A stretch of 64,000 bases of DNA from Kribbella steppae (lineage in GTDB: Bacteria > Actinomycetota > Actinomycetes > Propionibacteriales > Kribbellaceae). Numbering within the stretch: the first letter of the stretch is position 1; each line of letters starts with the position of its first letter. The DNA lies in contig NZ_SLWN01000005.1 in the NCBI RefSeq assembly GCF_004342025.1, positions 434,001 to 498,000 on the forward strand, in the 5' to 3' direction. The notes under the pieces were generated by a model that searched no databases, had not been told where the DNA came from, and saw only the letters and a program-made list of their open reading frames with translations. The translations under genes were made by a program, and so were the position numbers. Positions 41,989-50,714 of the stretch are shown here, piece by piece.

Positions 41989-42528
41989 ATGGAAGATCTG
42001 GGACTCGTGGCTTGGCCGCCTGAGCCGATCAGGACCGAGCGGCTCGTGCTCCGTGAGCCCGAGGCCCGGGACCGTGCGACGTTCATCGAGCTGCTGGCGT
42101 CGCCAGAGGTGCACACCTACCTCGGCGGCCCCCGCCCGCGTGACGAGCTTGAGCGCGAGACGCCCGGGACGCCCGAGCGGTGGCCCGGGAGTTTCGTCGT
42201 TGATCTCGACGGGGCGATGATCGGCCAGATCCTGCTCAGGAGAGCAACGGAGAACCATCGCCCGGCTGCCGCGGGGACGGCCGATCTCGGCTACCTGTTC
42301 CTGCCGCGAGCGTGGGGATTCGGGTACGCCGCCGAGGCGTGCGCGGCCGCACTCGACTGGTTCGACGGCGTCCTTCCCGGCGAGCCGGTGGTGCTCACCA
42401 CTCAGACCGCCAACGTCGGCTCGATGCGCCTCGCGGCGAAGCTGGGGTTCACCGAGGTAGAGCGATTCCAGGCCTGGGACGCCGAGCAGTGGCTCGGCCT
42501 GCGGTCCCCGGTCACGCGGTCCAGTTGA
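41989..42528 (+). CDS. GNAT-family acetyltransferase (RimJ/RimL-like)
   Basis: 179 residues: 'TERLVLREPEARDRATFIELL' at the start, acetyl-CoA loop 'LPRAWGFGYAAEACAAALD' and 'ANVGSMRLAAKLGFTEVERF'. Probably acetylates an amine or protein N-terminus; no further assignment. Confidence 0.85.
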   Translation: MEDLGLVAWPPEPIRTERLVLREPEARDRATFIELLASPEVHTYLGGPRPRDELERETPGTPERWPGSFVVDLDGAMIGQILLRRATENHRPAAAGTADLGYLFLPRAWGFGYAAEACAAALDWFDGVLPGEPVVLTTQTANVGSMRLAAKLGFTEVERFQAWDAEQWLGLRSPVTRSS

Positions 42529-42719
42529 GTTCGTGACGGAACCGCCGGGGAGTACCCGCCCATCCGCGCGCGGCCTGCAACCGCGACTTGCCTGCGCGCA
42601 CGTCGGGCTGGGTGTGAGCCAGGAGCGGCTGACGCCGGCGGCTGCGGCGATGTTGGCGTAGGTGACCGGTTCGCCGGATGTTCGCCATGCAGTAGGGAAA
42701 GCTGACTTCGAGACACGAC

Positions 42720-43601
42720 CTAGTCGGGGCGTCCGGGGAGGTCCATCGCAGCAAGCTGGCGTGGGTCACGTAGAGAGGTGATCTCGACGATCCGCCCATC
42801 GACGACCGTGCACGCCAGTACGCCCAGGGGCTTGCCGTTCGCGCCCCAGGCCACGATTCCCGGCTCGCCGTTGACGAGGACCGGCTGCACCGTTGCCCTG
42901 ACGTAAGCCCCGCGCTGAGCATTTGTCGCCACCTCGGTCGCTCCCAGCTTGACCACCACGCCGTGCGCGGTATGGCTGCGCCACTGCACGTGCGGGTCGA
43001 GTATCCGCAGCAGCCCTTCGAAGTCTCCTTCACGGGCCGCCGCGAGAAACGCATCCAGCACCGCCCGCCGCTGCTGCCGTTCGCCGTCCGGGCGAGGTGT
43101 GCCCTGGACCTTCCGACGGGCGCGGCTGGCAAGCATCTTGGTGGCGTCGGTGGACTTGCCGATGATCTGACCGACCTCCTCGAACGGCACCGCGAACATA
43201 TCGTGCAGCACGAGGGCGAGCCGCTCGGCGGGACTGAGGCTGTCGAGCACAACGAGCAGTGCCAGCCCGACCGAATCAGCAAGCAGCGCGTCGTCCTCAG
43301 GCGCCGAGACGTTGTCCTCGGTCACGACGAACTCGGGCAACCCGTCGTCGTGTGACGCCACCGGCCGGGCCTTGCGTGAGCGCAGCATGTCGATGCACAC
43401 CCGGCCGACCACGGTGGTCAGCCAGCCGGCCAGGTTGTCGATCGAGGCCGCGTCCTGGCGCGCGAGCCGCAGCCACGCCTCCTGTACGGCGTCCTCGGCG
43501 TCCGCCCGCGAGCCGAGCATCCGGTAGGCCATCGCCACCAGTCGCTCGCGCTCCTCCATGAACGCTTCCGCGACGGCGTTCTCCCGGTCCGATCCAGTCA
43601 T
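42720..43601 (-). CDS. ECF sigma factor with C-terminal SnoaL-like domain (SigJ/ECF41 type)
   Basis: 293 residues. Sigma region 2 is 'AYRMLGSRADAEDAVQEAWLRLARQD' and region 4 is 'LSPAERLALVLHDMFAVPFEEVGQIIGKSTDATKMLASRAR'. An NTF2/SnoaL-like C-terminal extension ('FLAAAREGDFEGLLRILDPHVQW') follows. In this group the extension replaces a separate anti-sigma factor. It is divergent from a DoxX-like gene, a frequent target partner. An inverted repeat CCGTCAT/ATGACGG (43626-43644) lies between. Confidence 0.88.
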   Translation of the reverse strand: MTGSDRENAVAEAFMEERERLVAMAYRMLGSRADAEDAVQEAWLRLARQDAASIDNLAGWLTTVVGRVCIDMLRSRKARPVASHDDGLPEFVVTEDNVSAPEDDALLADSVGLALLVVLDSLSPAERLALVLHDMFAVPFEEVGQIIGKSTDATKMLASRARRKVQGTPRPDGERQQRRAVLDAFLAAAREGDFEGLLRILDPHVQWRSHTAHGVVVKLGATEVATNAQRGAYVRATVQPVLVNGEPGIVAWGANGKPLGVLACTVVDGRIVEITSLRDPRQLAAMDLPGRPD

Positions 43602-43625
43602 CTGTTACCTCCCACCGACAAGTTC

Positions 43626-43644
43626 CGTCATGGGTGATGACGGG
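43626..43644. promoter_or_regulatory. Inverted repeat between sigma factor and DoxX genes
   Basis: Half-sites CCGTCAT and ATGACGG with a 5-bp spacer lie in the divergent intergenic region. The contained CGTC resembles -10-type elements used by ECF41-like sigma factors. Role inferred. Confidence 0.4.
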
Positions 43645-43680
43645 CCCGGAAGGGCCAAGGTAACCAACAAGGAGAAACGC

Positions 43681-44061
43681 ATGAATCTCGCTCTGTGGAT
43701 CGTCGCCGGCCTGCTGGCTGCCGTCTTTGTCTTCGCGGGCGCCAACAAGCTGTTCATCCCGTACGAGAAGCTGGCCAAGGCTCCCGGTGGAGGCTGGGTC
43801 AACAACTTCAGCCCCGGCTTCGTCAAGGCACTCGGAACCGTCGAGATCCTGGGCGCCATCGGCCTGATCGTACCGGCCGCCCTCGACATCGTTCCGGTCC
43901 TCGCACCGCTGGCCGCCGTCGGACTGGCGACGATCATGGTGGGCGCGGCGATCGTCACCTCCCGTCGTCACGAGCGCGCGCACGCGGTGCTGAACCTCGC
44001 GTACTTGGCCCTCGCGGTCTTTGTGGCGATCGGCCGCTTCGGCCCCGAGTCCTTCAGTTGA
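43681..44061 (+). CDS. DoxX-like membrane protein
   Basis: 126 residues with four hydrophobic helices and the DoxX signature 'FAGANKLFIPYEKL' plus 'LGTVEILGAIGLIVP'. AAGGAGAAA precedes the ATG. Probable target of the divergent ECF sigma factor. DoxX proteins are small redox-associated membrane proteins. Confidence 0.85.
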   Translation: MNLALWIVAGLLAAVFVFAGANKLFIPYEKLAKAPGGGWVNNFSPGFVKALGTVEILGAIGLIVPAALDIVPVLAPLAAVGLATIMVGAAIVTSRRHERAHAVLNLAYLALAVFVAIGRFGPESFS

Positions 44062-44381
44062 CCGCGCGTGACGAGTTGCAGCCGCTCTACGCGGTGTCAC
44101 GGAGAAGGGTGTGGAGCGGTCGGATGTGGTCGTCAGGCTCATAACGCCTACGCGTGTGTTCCCGGCCAGGTCGGATAGTTGGTGAACCTGGTCCGCTGGG
44201 CTACTCCGAGCCGGTGGCAGGGGCGATGAACTCCGCGAACAGGGGATGCATGCCATCTGCGTCGGGGCCGAACGGCGGAGGTCCCGTGAAACTTCTGCCG
44301 ATAGCCTGTCGGATCGAACGGACGCCGTTCGTAGCGTAGGTAGAGGCGGACAGCGGGTCCGCTCGAGCCGAAGGAGCAGAC
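44062..44381. other. Intergenic region with possible minus-strand coding fragment
   Basis: A minus-strand stretch (44201-44340) reads 'IRQAIGRSFTGPPPFGPDADG', protein-like but without family or start, possibly a gene remnant. Otherwise nothing seen. Confidence 0.35.
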
Positions 44382-44741
44382 ATGCCCGAGTACCTCATCT
44401 ACTTCAACCAACAGTGGGTGGGTGACCACACCGAGGAGTGGTTCCGCGGGCGCGGGCCACTCGCCAGGGCGGTCGTGGACGAGATGAAGGCTGCCGGCGT
44501 GTACGTCTTTGCCGGAGGGCTGGAAGAGGAGGATGGCCCGGTCTACAGCGCCGACCCCACCAGTGGCGACGTAGTGATCACCGACGGACCATACGTCGAG
44601 ACCAAGGAGTTTCTGGGCGGGTTCGGTCTGGTGGACGTAGCCGATGACGAGGCCGCCAAGATGTGGGCGGGCAAGGTCGCGGAGGCATGCGGTTGGCCGC
44701 ACGAGGTTCGCCGCTTCAAGCCGCAGCCTCGGGCCGAGTGA
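44382..44741 (+). CDS. YCII-related (DGPF) domain protein
   Basis: 119 residues: 'MPEYLIYFNQQWVGDHT', 'DGPYVETKEFLGGFGLVDV', the DGPF/YciI pattern. These are often located next to ECF sigma factors, as here. Function unknown. Confidence 0.85.
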   Translation: MPEYLIYFNQQWVGDHTEEWFRGRGPLARAVVDEMKAAGVYVFAGGLEEEDGPVYSADPTSGDVVITDGPYVETKEFLGGFGLVDVADDEAAKMWAGKVAEACGWPHEVRRFKPQPRAE

Positions 44742-44815
44742 CTCCATCGCCGTGCTCGTCCAGACGGTGAGGAACATCGGCGCGGCTCTCTTACCACCTG
44801 ACGCCTAATGGTCGA

Positions 44816-44862
44816 CCGCGACCTCATCGTGGAGCTGCAGCCGTTCCACGATGAGGTCGCGG
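44816..44862. repeat. 18-bp perfect inverted repeat, 11-bp spacer
   Basis: Arms CCGCGACCTCATCGTGGA (44816-44833) and TCCACGATGAGGTCGCGG (44845-44862). Such a long perfect palindrome is far beyond chance and would form a cruciform or RNA hairpin. There is no T-run. Candidate recombination site, operator or element end. Confidence 0.8.
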
Positions 44863-44981
44863 AATGCTCGGAACTCGATCCTTCTGGACAGTTTGATCGG
44901 CGGCCAACGCCTCGCCTGGTCATCGGCTGCTCCGTGCGTTGGCCCAGACTCCTCAGGTGGTCGCCAGGCTCCTAGGCTGTT

Positions 44982-45023
44982 GCGGATCAGTTGGCGGACA
45001 GGTGTCGCGGATCTGTTGGCGGA
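44982..45023. repeat. Two 17-bp direct repeats
   Basis: GCGGATCAGTTGGCGGA (44982-44998) and GCGGATCTGTTGGCGGA (45007-45023) differ at one base and are 25 bp apart start to start (about 2.4 helical turns). Possible tandem protein-binding sites upstream of the reductase gene. Confidence 0.6.
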
Positions 45024-45157
45024 TCACATGGGCTACCGGTCTGGCGCTAGGCGCCCTTCGAGCACAGAGGTACCCATGTCGGCAGAGCTTCGCGCGGCAG
45101 CGATCGACGTCCTCTGCTCGCCCTGCCTGCACCGAAACACTCCTCTCAAGGAGCACC

Positions 45158-45766
45158 ATGACCGAGAACAGCACCCACGGCCGCCGGGTGGTCGCCAACA
45201 TCGGCCTCACCCTGGACGGTTGCTATCAAGGGCCCGGAGGTCGCTGGGACCACGGGGCGATCGCCTCGTACGCGAGGGATTCCGACGTCGCCGGCGACCA
45301 GATGGTGCAGAGCATCCAGACGGCGACCGCCGTCGTGCTTGGCCGTGTCAACGCCGAGCACTTCTTTGAGGTATGGCCCCCCGTGATCGGCATGCAAGGC
45401 GCCGACCCACGCGATGAGGCGTACGCCAGATGGCTCGTCTCAGTGGAGAAGGTAGTGCTGTCCTCCACGCTCTCGGAGTTTCCGTGGGACGGCAGTCGGG
45501 TCGTCAACGCCCCGGCCGCCGACGTGATCGCTGACCTCAAGGCCAGCGGCGAGGGCGACATCCTGATCAGCCACAGCGCCAGCGTGATCAAGGCGCTTCT
45601 TTCGGCGGAGGCCGTTGACCGGCTCAACCTCATCGTCACCCCCGAGATCGTCGGCGGCCCATACCGGCTGTTCGACGAGGGACTGCCGGGATCGAAGTGG
45701 AAACTCGTCAGCCACGAAACCGAGGACCAGGGCGTGGTCGGCTTGACCTACGACCGGATCCACTGA
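45158..45766 (+). CDS. Dihydrofolate reductase/RibD C-terminal-like reductase
   Basis: 202 residues from the ATG at 45158 (AAGGAG upstream): 'VVANIGLTLDGCYQGPGGRWDHG', 'ATAVVLGRVNAEHF', 'GEGDILISHSASVIKALL' and 'IVTPEIVGGPYRLFDEGLPGSKW'. This is the standard YwjB/RibD_C pattern. NADPH-dependent reductase of unknown substrate. Confidence 0.85.
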   Translation: MTENSTHGRRVVANIGLTLDGCYQGPGGRWDHGAIASYARDSDVAGDQMVQSIQTATAVVLGRVNAEHFFEVWPPVIGMQGADPRDEAYARWLVSVEKVVLSSTLSEFPWDGSRVVNAPAADVIADLKASGEGDILISHSASVIKALLSAEAVDRLNLIVTPEIVGGPYRLFDEGLPGSKWKLVSHETEDQGVVGLTYDRIH

Positions 45767-46103
45767 TGCCTCGTCCCACGGCCTCGCTACGGCTACAGCC
45801 TCGATCGACAGGACCCGAATCCCAAAATTCGGCCTTCGGGCCGGCCGGCACGGTCTCACGCAGGTACATCCGATCTTTGGTGATCGGGTCACTGCCGGCG
45901 TAGAGCGAGACCCTCCTCCGACTGATCGTCCGCTACTCGAAGGCCGGCCTCTGGCCTAGTACGATCCACGTCGCGGCCTGCTGGGACCTGCAACTTCGAT
46001 ATGTTTGACCGACTTGCCGATTCTCGCACCCCAGAATCGGCGAGACGACTCCCTCTTGCCTCGAAGGGATCGACCACGCGAATGGCCGAGAGGGCTGAAT
46101 GGT
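45767..46103. other. Intergenic region before the extra mraY
   Basis: No convincing gene. GAGAGGG near 46087 can serve as ribosome site for 46104. The open frame continues upstream to 46005 but without MraY-like residues. Confidence 0.4.
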
Positions 46104-47189
46104 ATGCGGGCACTACTCCTGAGCGGCGCGCTGGCGACGGTCTGCTCGCTGCTGGGGACCCGGATCGCAATCGGATGGTTCGCCCGTCACGGCTTCGGCC
46201 AGCCGATCAGGCACGACGGACCGACGACACATCATGTCAAGCGAGGTACGCCGACCATGGGCGGTCTCGTGATCCTGCTGAGTGCCACTGCGGCATATCT
46301 GACGGCAACGATCTTGACCGGCGGGTGGCCGAGTGCCAGCGCTTGGCTCCTGATGTTGCTGTTCTTCGGCTGCGGGGTAGTGGGGTTCCTCGACGACTTC
46401 ATCAAGGTCTACACCCAGAACAACCAGGGTCTGAGTAGTCGGGCCAAGATGGCGGGTCAGACGCTGGTCGCGCTTGTCTTCGGGGTCCTGTCCACGCAAT
46501 TCTTCGCCGACGAGCGCGGTGTCAAGCCGGCGTCGCAGTACATCTCCACCACTCATGACTGGGGGATCAAGCTGCCCCTGATCGTGGTCCTGCTGGTGAT
46601 CTGGTTCCTCGTCACCGCGACCTCCAATGGCGCCAACCTCACTGATGGTGCCGACGGGCTGCTCGCTGGCGCCTCGGCGTTGATCTTCGGCGCGTACACC
46701 ATCGTGAATATCTGGCAGAACAACCAGCTGTGCGACTCCTCGCGGCCCACTGTGGTGGAGTCACAGTGCTACCAGGTACGCGACCCTCTCGACCTCGCGG
46801 TCTTCGCAGCCGCCATCGCTGCCGCCTGTATCGGCTTCCTTTGGTGGAACGCCAAGCCCGCACGGATCATCATGGGCGATGTCGGCTCCCTCGCCATCGG
46901 TGGCGCGTTGGCCGGGCTGGCGATCATGTCTCGTACCGAGCTCCTGATGGCCGTCGTCGCCGGACTGTTCGTGCTCGAGACCATGTCCGTGCTACTGCAG
47001 ATGATCGGCTTCAAGCTGACCAAGCGACTGACGGGCACGGGGCGTCGCATCTTCCGAATCGCTCCCATTCACCATCACTTCGAACACCTGGGATGGGACG
47101 AGGTCACCGTCGTGATCCGCTTCTGGATCGTCGCCGGGATCTTCGTCGCGACCGGGCTCGGGATCTTCTATGCCTCATGGCTGGCCTGA
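46104..47189 (+). CDS. mraY: Phospho-N-acetylmuramoyl-pentapeptide-transferase, extra copy on the island
   Basis: A 361-residue integral membrane protein with the full MraY motif set: 'GTPTMGGLVIL', Asp-Asp in 'GFLDDFIKVYTQNNQGLSSRAKM', 'NLTDGADGLLAG', 'MGDVGSLAIGGAL' and the His-rich 'PIHHHFEHLGW'. It transfers phospho-MurNAc-pentapeptide to undecaprenyl phosphate (lipid I formation). It stands alone, without murF/murD/ftsW neighbours, inside a tRNA-Thr-bounded island. It is therefore probably not the housekeeping dcw-cluster copy. All catalytic Asp and His residues that I can check are present. Confidence 0.9.
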   Translation: MRALLLSGALATVCSLLGTRIAIGWFARHGFGQPIRHDGPTTHHVKRGTPTMGGLVILLSATAAYLTATILTGGWPSASAWLLMLLFFGCGVVGFLDDFIKVYTQNNQGLSSRAKMAGQTLVALVFGVLSTQFFADERGVKPASQYISTTHDWGIKLPLIVVLLVIWFLVTATSNGANLTDGADGLLAGASALIFGAYTIVNIWQNNQLCDSSRPTVVESQCYQVRDPLDLAVFAAAIAAACIGFLWWNAKPARIIMGDVGSLAIGGALAGLAIMSRTELLMAVVAGLFVLETMSVLLQMIGFKLTKRLTGTGRRIFRIAPIHHHFEHLGWDEVTVVIRFWIVAGIFVATGLGIFYASWLA

Positions 47190-47273
47190 GCCAAGATCAA
47201 TTGAGCCGGACGGCAAGGTCTCGATCTGGCCCGGAGTCCGCCTCGGCAAGCCCGGCTCCGATCGCCTTGCACA

Positions 47274-47900
47274 TCACGTTGGTTCGTCCGGCTTGCGCAT
47301 CGTCCATTCGAGCGGCAGCGCCGCGAACCACATCACGTCGCAGCGCTCGCCCTGCCATACGCTGTGTGCGCGCATCGTTCCCTCGTGCACGAACCCCGCT
47401 CGGCGGGCCACCGCAGCTGACGCTTCATTGTCCGCCTCGACCGTCAGGAAGGCGCGAGCTGCGCCGAGCTCGAACAACCACCGTGTGAGCAGAACCACCG
47501 CCCGAGTCGCGTACCCGCGCCCTCGCGCGTTCGGCCCGATCCAGTAGCCGAACTGCGCTACGTCTGCCTTCGACCAGTCATCGACGCCGCAGCAGCCGAC
47601 CAGGCCACCAGAGGCTGCCTCCGTGATGGCGAATGCAACACCAGATGGTGGCTCCGCCGCGACGAACGCCCGCCAGCTCGACGCGAACTCGTCGATGGTC
47701 GCTTCAGCGTCTTCGATCGAGAGCGGCGGAGCCGGTCGTCCGAGTCGGTCGTGGGCCCCGTTGTAGCGTCGGATCGCTGGATCGGCGAATGCTTCCGCCA
47801 TGAACCCGGCGTCATCTCTCGACCAAGGCCGGAGAGTGACCACGCCATCCGATAGCGACACGACCGGAACGTCGGCATCCGCTTCGCGCACGTCTACCAA
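47274..47900 (-). CDS. GNAT-family acetyltransferase
   Basis: 208 residues: 'VVTLRPWSRDDAGFMAEAFADPAIRRY', acetyl-CoA loop 'GPNARGRGYATRAVVLL' and 'ASAAVARRAGFVHEG', RimJ/RimL-type. Last gene before the middle tRNA-Thr fragment. Confidence 0.85.
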   Translation of the reverse strand: MVDVREADADVPVVSLSDGVVTLRPWSRDDAGFMAEAFADPAIRRYNGAHDRLGRPAPPLSIEDAEATIDEFASSWRAFVAAEPPSGVAFAITEAASGGLVGCCGVDDWSKADVAQFGYWIGPNARGRGYATRAVVLLTRWLFELGAARAFLTVEADNEASAAVARRAGFVHEGTMRAHSVWQGERCDVMWFAALPLEWTMRKPDEPT

Positions 47901-48079
47901 CTCCTTCCGTTCCAGTTTGACCCTGCACAGATCGAACCCGGAGTTTACCGTCGAGCCTCAACAGCCGCCTCGGCGTGGCTCGGCTCCGACCCGAAGGTCG
48001 TTCAGGGGGCACCGAAGGCGATCGAGGCGGGAACGAAGAACCCCGGGCGAGGAAACTGGGTCCTGATCTGGGGGTTTGG

Positions 48080-48125
48080 GTGGAGCCGCCTGTCGGAATC
48101 GAACTGACGACCTTCTCGTTACGAG
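48080..48125 (-). repeat. tRNA-Thr(CGT) 3'-half fragment (attachment-site copy, middle)
   Basis: 46 bp match the intact tRNA-Thr 3' half with two substitutions. Upstream flank similarity extends about 40 bp further ('aaccccgggcgagg' here, 'aaccccgggcaagg' at 57.59 kb). It divides the island into two ~10-kb modules. Confidence 0.85.
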
Positions 48126-48366
48126 GAGGAACGACAGCGTCACATCCGCTCTCTACCAGCGGTTTGATCAGCAACTGCCGCTCTCAGCGGGCGCGAGATT
48201 CCCCATGCGTATCCGCCAATTCGTGCCACGAGTGCTGCCACGCAGCACGCCCCACAGTGCACCCAAACCTGCCATGGTGTGAGCGCCCCAGGCGTCACCC
48301 GCCGCGGAACTGTCAGTCGACTACGCGGCGACCGATCTGCAGCCGTACGCAACTGCCGCGAGCGGA
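48126..48366. other. Post-attachment-site region, no intact gene
   Basis: The word 'ttcgtgccacga(g/a)...tgccacg' (about 48220) also occurs just before the tRNA-Thr at 57558, suggesting shared element-end sequence. No ORF supported. Confidence 0.35.
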
Positions 48367-49269
48367 TCAGGGACCAAGTCCATCCGCCTTCATGGCCGAC
48401 TTGAGATAGGCGATAACGCCGTCGTGTGTGGGCGTCCTTGACCACTCCGAGCGCGAGGCTTTGACGGCCCATTCCAGAGGAGTCTCGCCAGCAGTGTCAG
48501 ATCGCGCCGTCAGATCAGCGCCCCTCTCCACCAGCTTGCGAACCTGTTCGAGGTCTCCGCGCCATGCAGAAATGTGAAGCGACGTAGCCGGCCACGGTGG
48601 ACGCTCCAGCGCCTGCTCAAACGCCTCGCGAGTGTGGACGGGTTCGCCGTGGGAGATGATCACACGCTCGAACGGAAGGTCCAGCATCGCCCGCAGGTCA
48701 GGCAGGGCACGCTCCTCGTGAGTGGGTGACATCCACACCCGCAACGATCCAGCTCGCTCCGTCATGCTGTCGCCGAACACCAGAGTCTTGTGTTCGGGAA
48801 GGTACAGCGGCGTCTCGTGCCACCCGCGTGGATCCCGGAAAGGCATCAGGCCTCCCGGCAGCTCCTGACCGGGCTGGATCTTCTGTACGTCGGTCTCGGG
48901 CGGGCCACCTTTCTCGATCATCTCCGGATCGAAGGCGTTCGGGCCGAAGGCGCGGCATCCATAGCGCTGAACCAGCGCATCGACGCTCCAGGTCGTCCGA
49001 TCGCCCCAGCTCTCGCGCAGGTGATCGCCAATCAGTACCGCGACCGCGGTGGGCGGTCTGTCGGCGAAGCGATCCCACACCTGGGTCGCCTGCTCCGGTG
49101 GGAGCAGCGGGTCGAGTACCCACCTCTCGGCGCCCGCGTCCACGCAGACGCTCGTCACCACTTCCTGCCAGTCGTGGCCCTCGCTCCAGTTCGGATGCTC
49201 GAGTCGCCAGATCCAAAGACCCGGCGCGAGGTCGATGACGTCCACAGTCGGCGAGCTTTGCGGATCCAT
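48367..49269 (-). CDS. Metallo-beta-lactamase-fold protein fused to C-terminal ankyrin repeats
   Basis: 300 residues. The N-terminal ~215 residues resemble an MBL-fold hydrolase ('GLWIWRLEHPNW', 'LPEHKTLVFGDSMTE', 'ERVIISHGEPVHTREAFEQAL'). The expected HxHxDH is degenerate: 'IGDHLRESWGD' replaces it. The last ~70 residues form one to two ankyrin repeats ('TSLHISAWRGDLEQVRKLVERGADLTARSDTAGETPLEWA'). The altered metal motif suggests a non-canonical or inactive hydrolase with a protein-binding tail. Confidence 0.6.
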   Translation of the reverse strand: MDPQSSPTVDVIDLAPGLWIWRLEHPNWSEGHDWQEVVTSVCVDAGAERWVLDPLLPPEQATQVWDRFADRPPTAVAVLIGDHLRESWGDRTTWSVDALVQRYGCRAFGPNAFDPEMIEKGGPPETDVQKIQPGQELPGGLMPFRDPRGWHETPLYLPEHKTLVFGDSMTERAGSLRVWMSPTHEERALPDLRAMLDLPFERVIISHGEPVHTREAFEQALERPPWPATSLHISAWRGDLEQVRKLVERGADLTARSDTAGETPLEWAVKASRSEWSRTPTHDGVIAYLKSAMKADGLGP

Positions 49270-49679
49270 CGCATCACTCCTTCGCTTCTGGACCTGTCGG
49301 ATAGCCAGCAGCGGCTGTGTTGCAAGTCCTACCGGACACCCTTGCATCTAGCGATGCCGCGCACCTCAACGTATGCCTGACCGCGCGTCGCGGCAGATCA
49401 CGACGTTTGCGGGAACCATGTTGTCGGTGGTCGGTGAAATAGTCGGGCCGTCGAGGTGGTGGGTGCCTGGCGGTGGTCGGTCTTTCGGCGCGATCGCGTA
49501 CAGGAGGCGAAGGCGCCAGCATCCGACGACGGTATCGAGGAGTTCATCTTCGTGCTGAACGCGTAGGCCTGCGCAGCACGGCGCCCGGCGAGCCTCGGTC
49601 GACGCCAACGCGCTGTCATCGGCATGACCGCGCTTCCCTCTCGGCGGCATGAGAGTGCATTCGCGTCTAGTGTGCCGCC
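49270..49679. other. Intergenic region with shared island word
   Basis: No gene seen. The word tgtcatcggcatgaccgcgc near 49614 duplicates one at about 39128, and in both cases a small plus-strand gene starts 50-70 bp downstream. Confidence 0.45.
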
Positions 49680-50087
49680 ATGGTCGCCCAGATTCCGATC
49701 TCAGTCGCTGTACTTGTGCGCGACGGTCTCGTGCTCCTTGTGCATCGCCATCCATCGCGTCGGTGGTATCCCGACTGCTGGAGCTTCTCCGCCGGCGGAC
49801 ATGTCGAGTCGGGCGAGTTGCCTCACCAGGCCGTCAGTCGGGAATGCCTCGAAGAACTCGGTGTCCACGTCCACGACCCCCTACCCATCCCGATGACGGT
49901 CAGCGACCCGACCCTCGACATACACGCGTTCCTCATGACGCGCTGGGACGGAGAACCTGTCAACGCCGCACCCGAGGAGCATGACGATCTTCGCTGGTTC
50001 CGGCCCAGTGATCTCGCGGACTTGAAGATGGCCCACCCGGAGAGCCTGTCGAGCATCCTGAGCGCCGTCCAGGTCGCAACCGATTAG
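49680..50087 (+). CDS. NUDIX hydrolase
   Basis: 135 residues with a full Nudix box 'GGHVESGELPHQAVSRECLEELGV'. ATG start. Substrate unknown; pattern similar to small (d)NTP pyrophosphatases or MutT-like proteins. Confidence 0.87.
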   Translation: MVAQIPISVAVLVRDGLVLLVHRHPSRRWYPDCWSFSAGGHVESGELPHQAVSRECLEELGVHVHDPLPIPMTVSDPTLDIHAFLMTRWDGEPVNAAPEEHDDLRWFRPSDLADLKMAHPESLSSILSAVQVATD

Positions 50088-50714
50088 CCACTACGAACCC
50101 GTCCGCCCGATCGTCGAATCACAGTGAATCTGCTCGCGAGCTCCGGCGTAAGGGGCCCTTCCTCGCGCCGCTTGTCGTGCCGTTCGCCGCTCGCGTCCAA
50201 GAGAAGTTCACCGATCAGGCGGCCGGTCGACTCGCTTAGCGGCTTGCAGACGTGCGGCCTACAGCGCTCATCGCAGTCGTGCCGTTGAGTCGTCCGGTGC
50301 TGGACCTGGGGTCGACCGTTGCAATGGTCACGGCACCGTCGCAGCTCCGAGTAGAAGGAATCTGTGACGCGAGCGTCCACAGCGCGCAGTCTGCCGACCG
50401 ATGCACGGAATGATGTGCTTCTCCGCCTGACTGCGGTAGTTCTTGCGGGTCTTGAACCCAAACTTGGCGTCGTCGAGGTGCTGGTTGATCAGTTGCTGCA
50501 CGGTCGCATCCGTGCGCGGATGCCGCTGGGCACGTACTTGGGCGACGAACTCCCCGCTCGACCTCTCTCCTCTGGTCTGGGCAGGGTGGCACGCGCTCAT
50601 GAGCGCAGACCCATTCCCCCTCGGGCTTCCTCGGCGGACGCTAGGTCTGACGTTCCGGGGCGCGGTCTGAGGACGTCGGGGTGGTGACCACCGGACTGCC
50701 CGGCCCTGCGTCAC
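50084..50714 (-). pseudogene. Tyrosine integrase remnant (N-terminal/core-binding part)
   Basis: Two minus-strand frames together read as an actinobacterial phage/ICE integrase. One has the SAM-like domain 'TVQQLINQHLDDAKFGFKTRKNYRS'; the other, after a frameshift near 50390, has 'AVDARVTDSFYSELRRCRD' and 'CDERCRPHVCKPLSESTGR'. The catalytic domain (R...HxxR...Y) is missing. This is the recombinase expected for the tRNA-Thr attachment sites, now broken. Confidence 0.75.

Larger units (their letters stand above)
44742..45157. other. Intergenic region with an 18-bp perfect inverted repeat and two iterons
   Basis: No gene is supported. Apart from the inverted repeat at 44816-44862 and the direct repeats at 44982-45023, an AAGGAG ribosome site occurs at 45148. 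Confidence 0.5.

Noticed and set aside
44743..45060. Protein-coding gene across the 18-bp inverted repeat
   Set aside because: A short plus frame exists from about 44808, but it becomes Arg/Pro-rich without family pattern and the palindrome itself explains the apparent similarity of its two halves.
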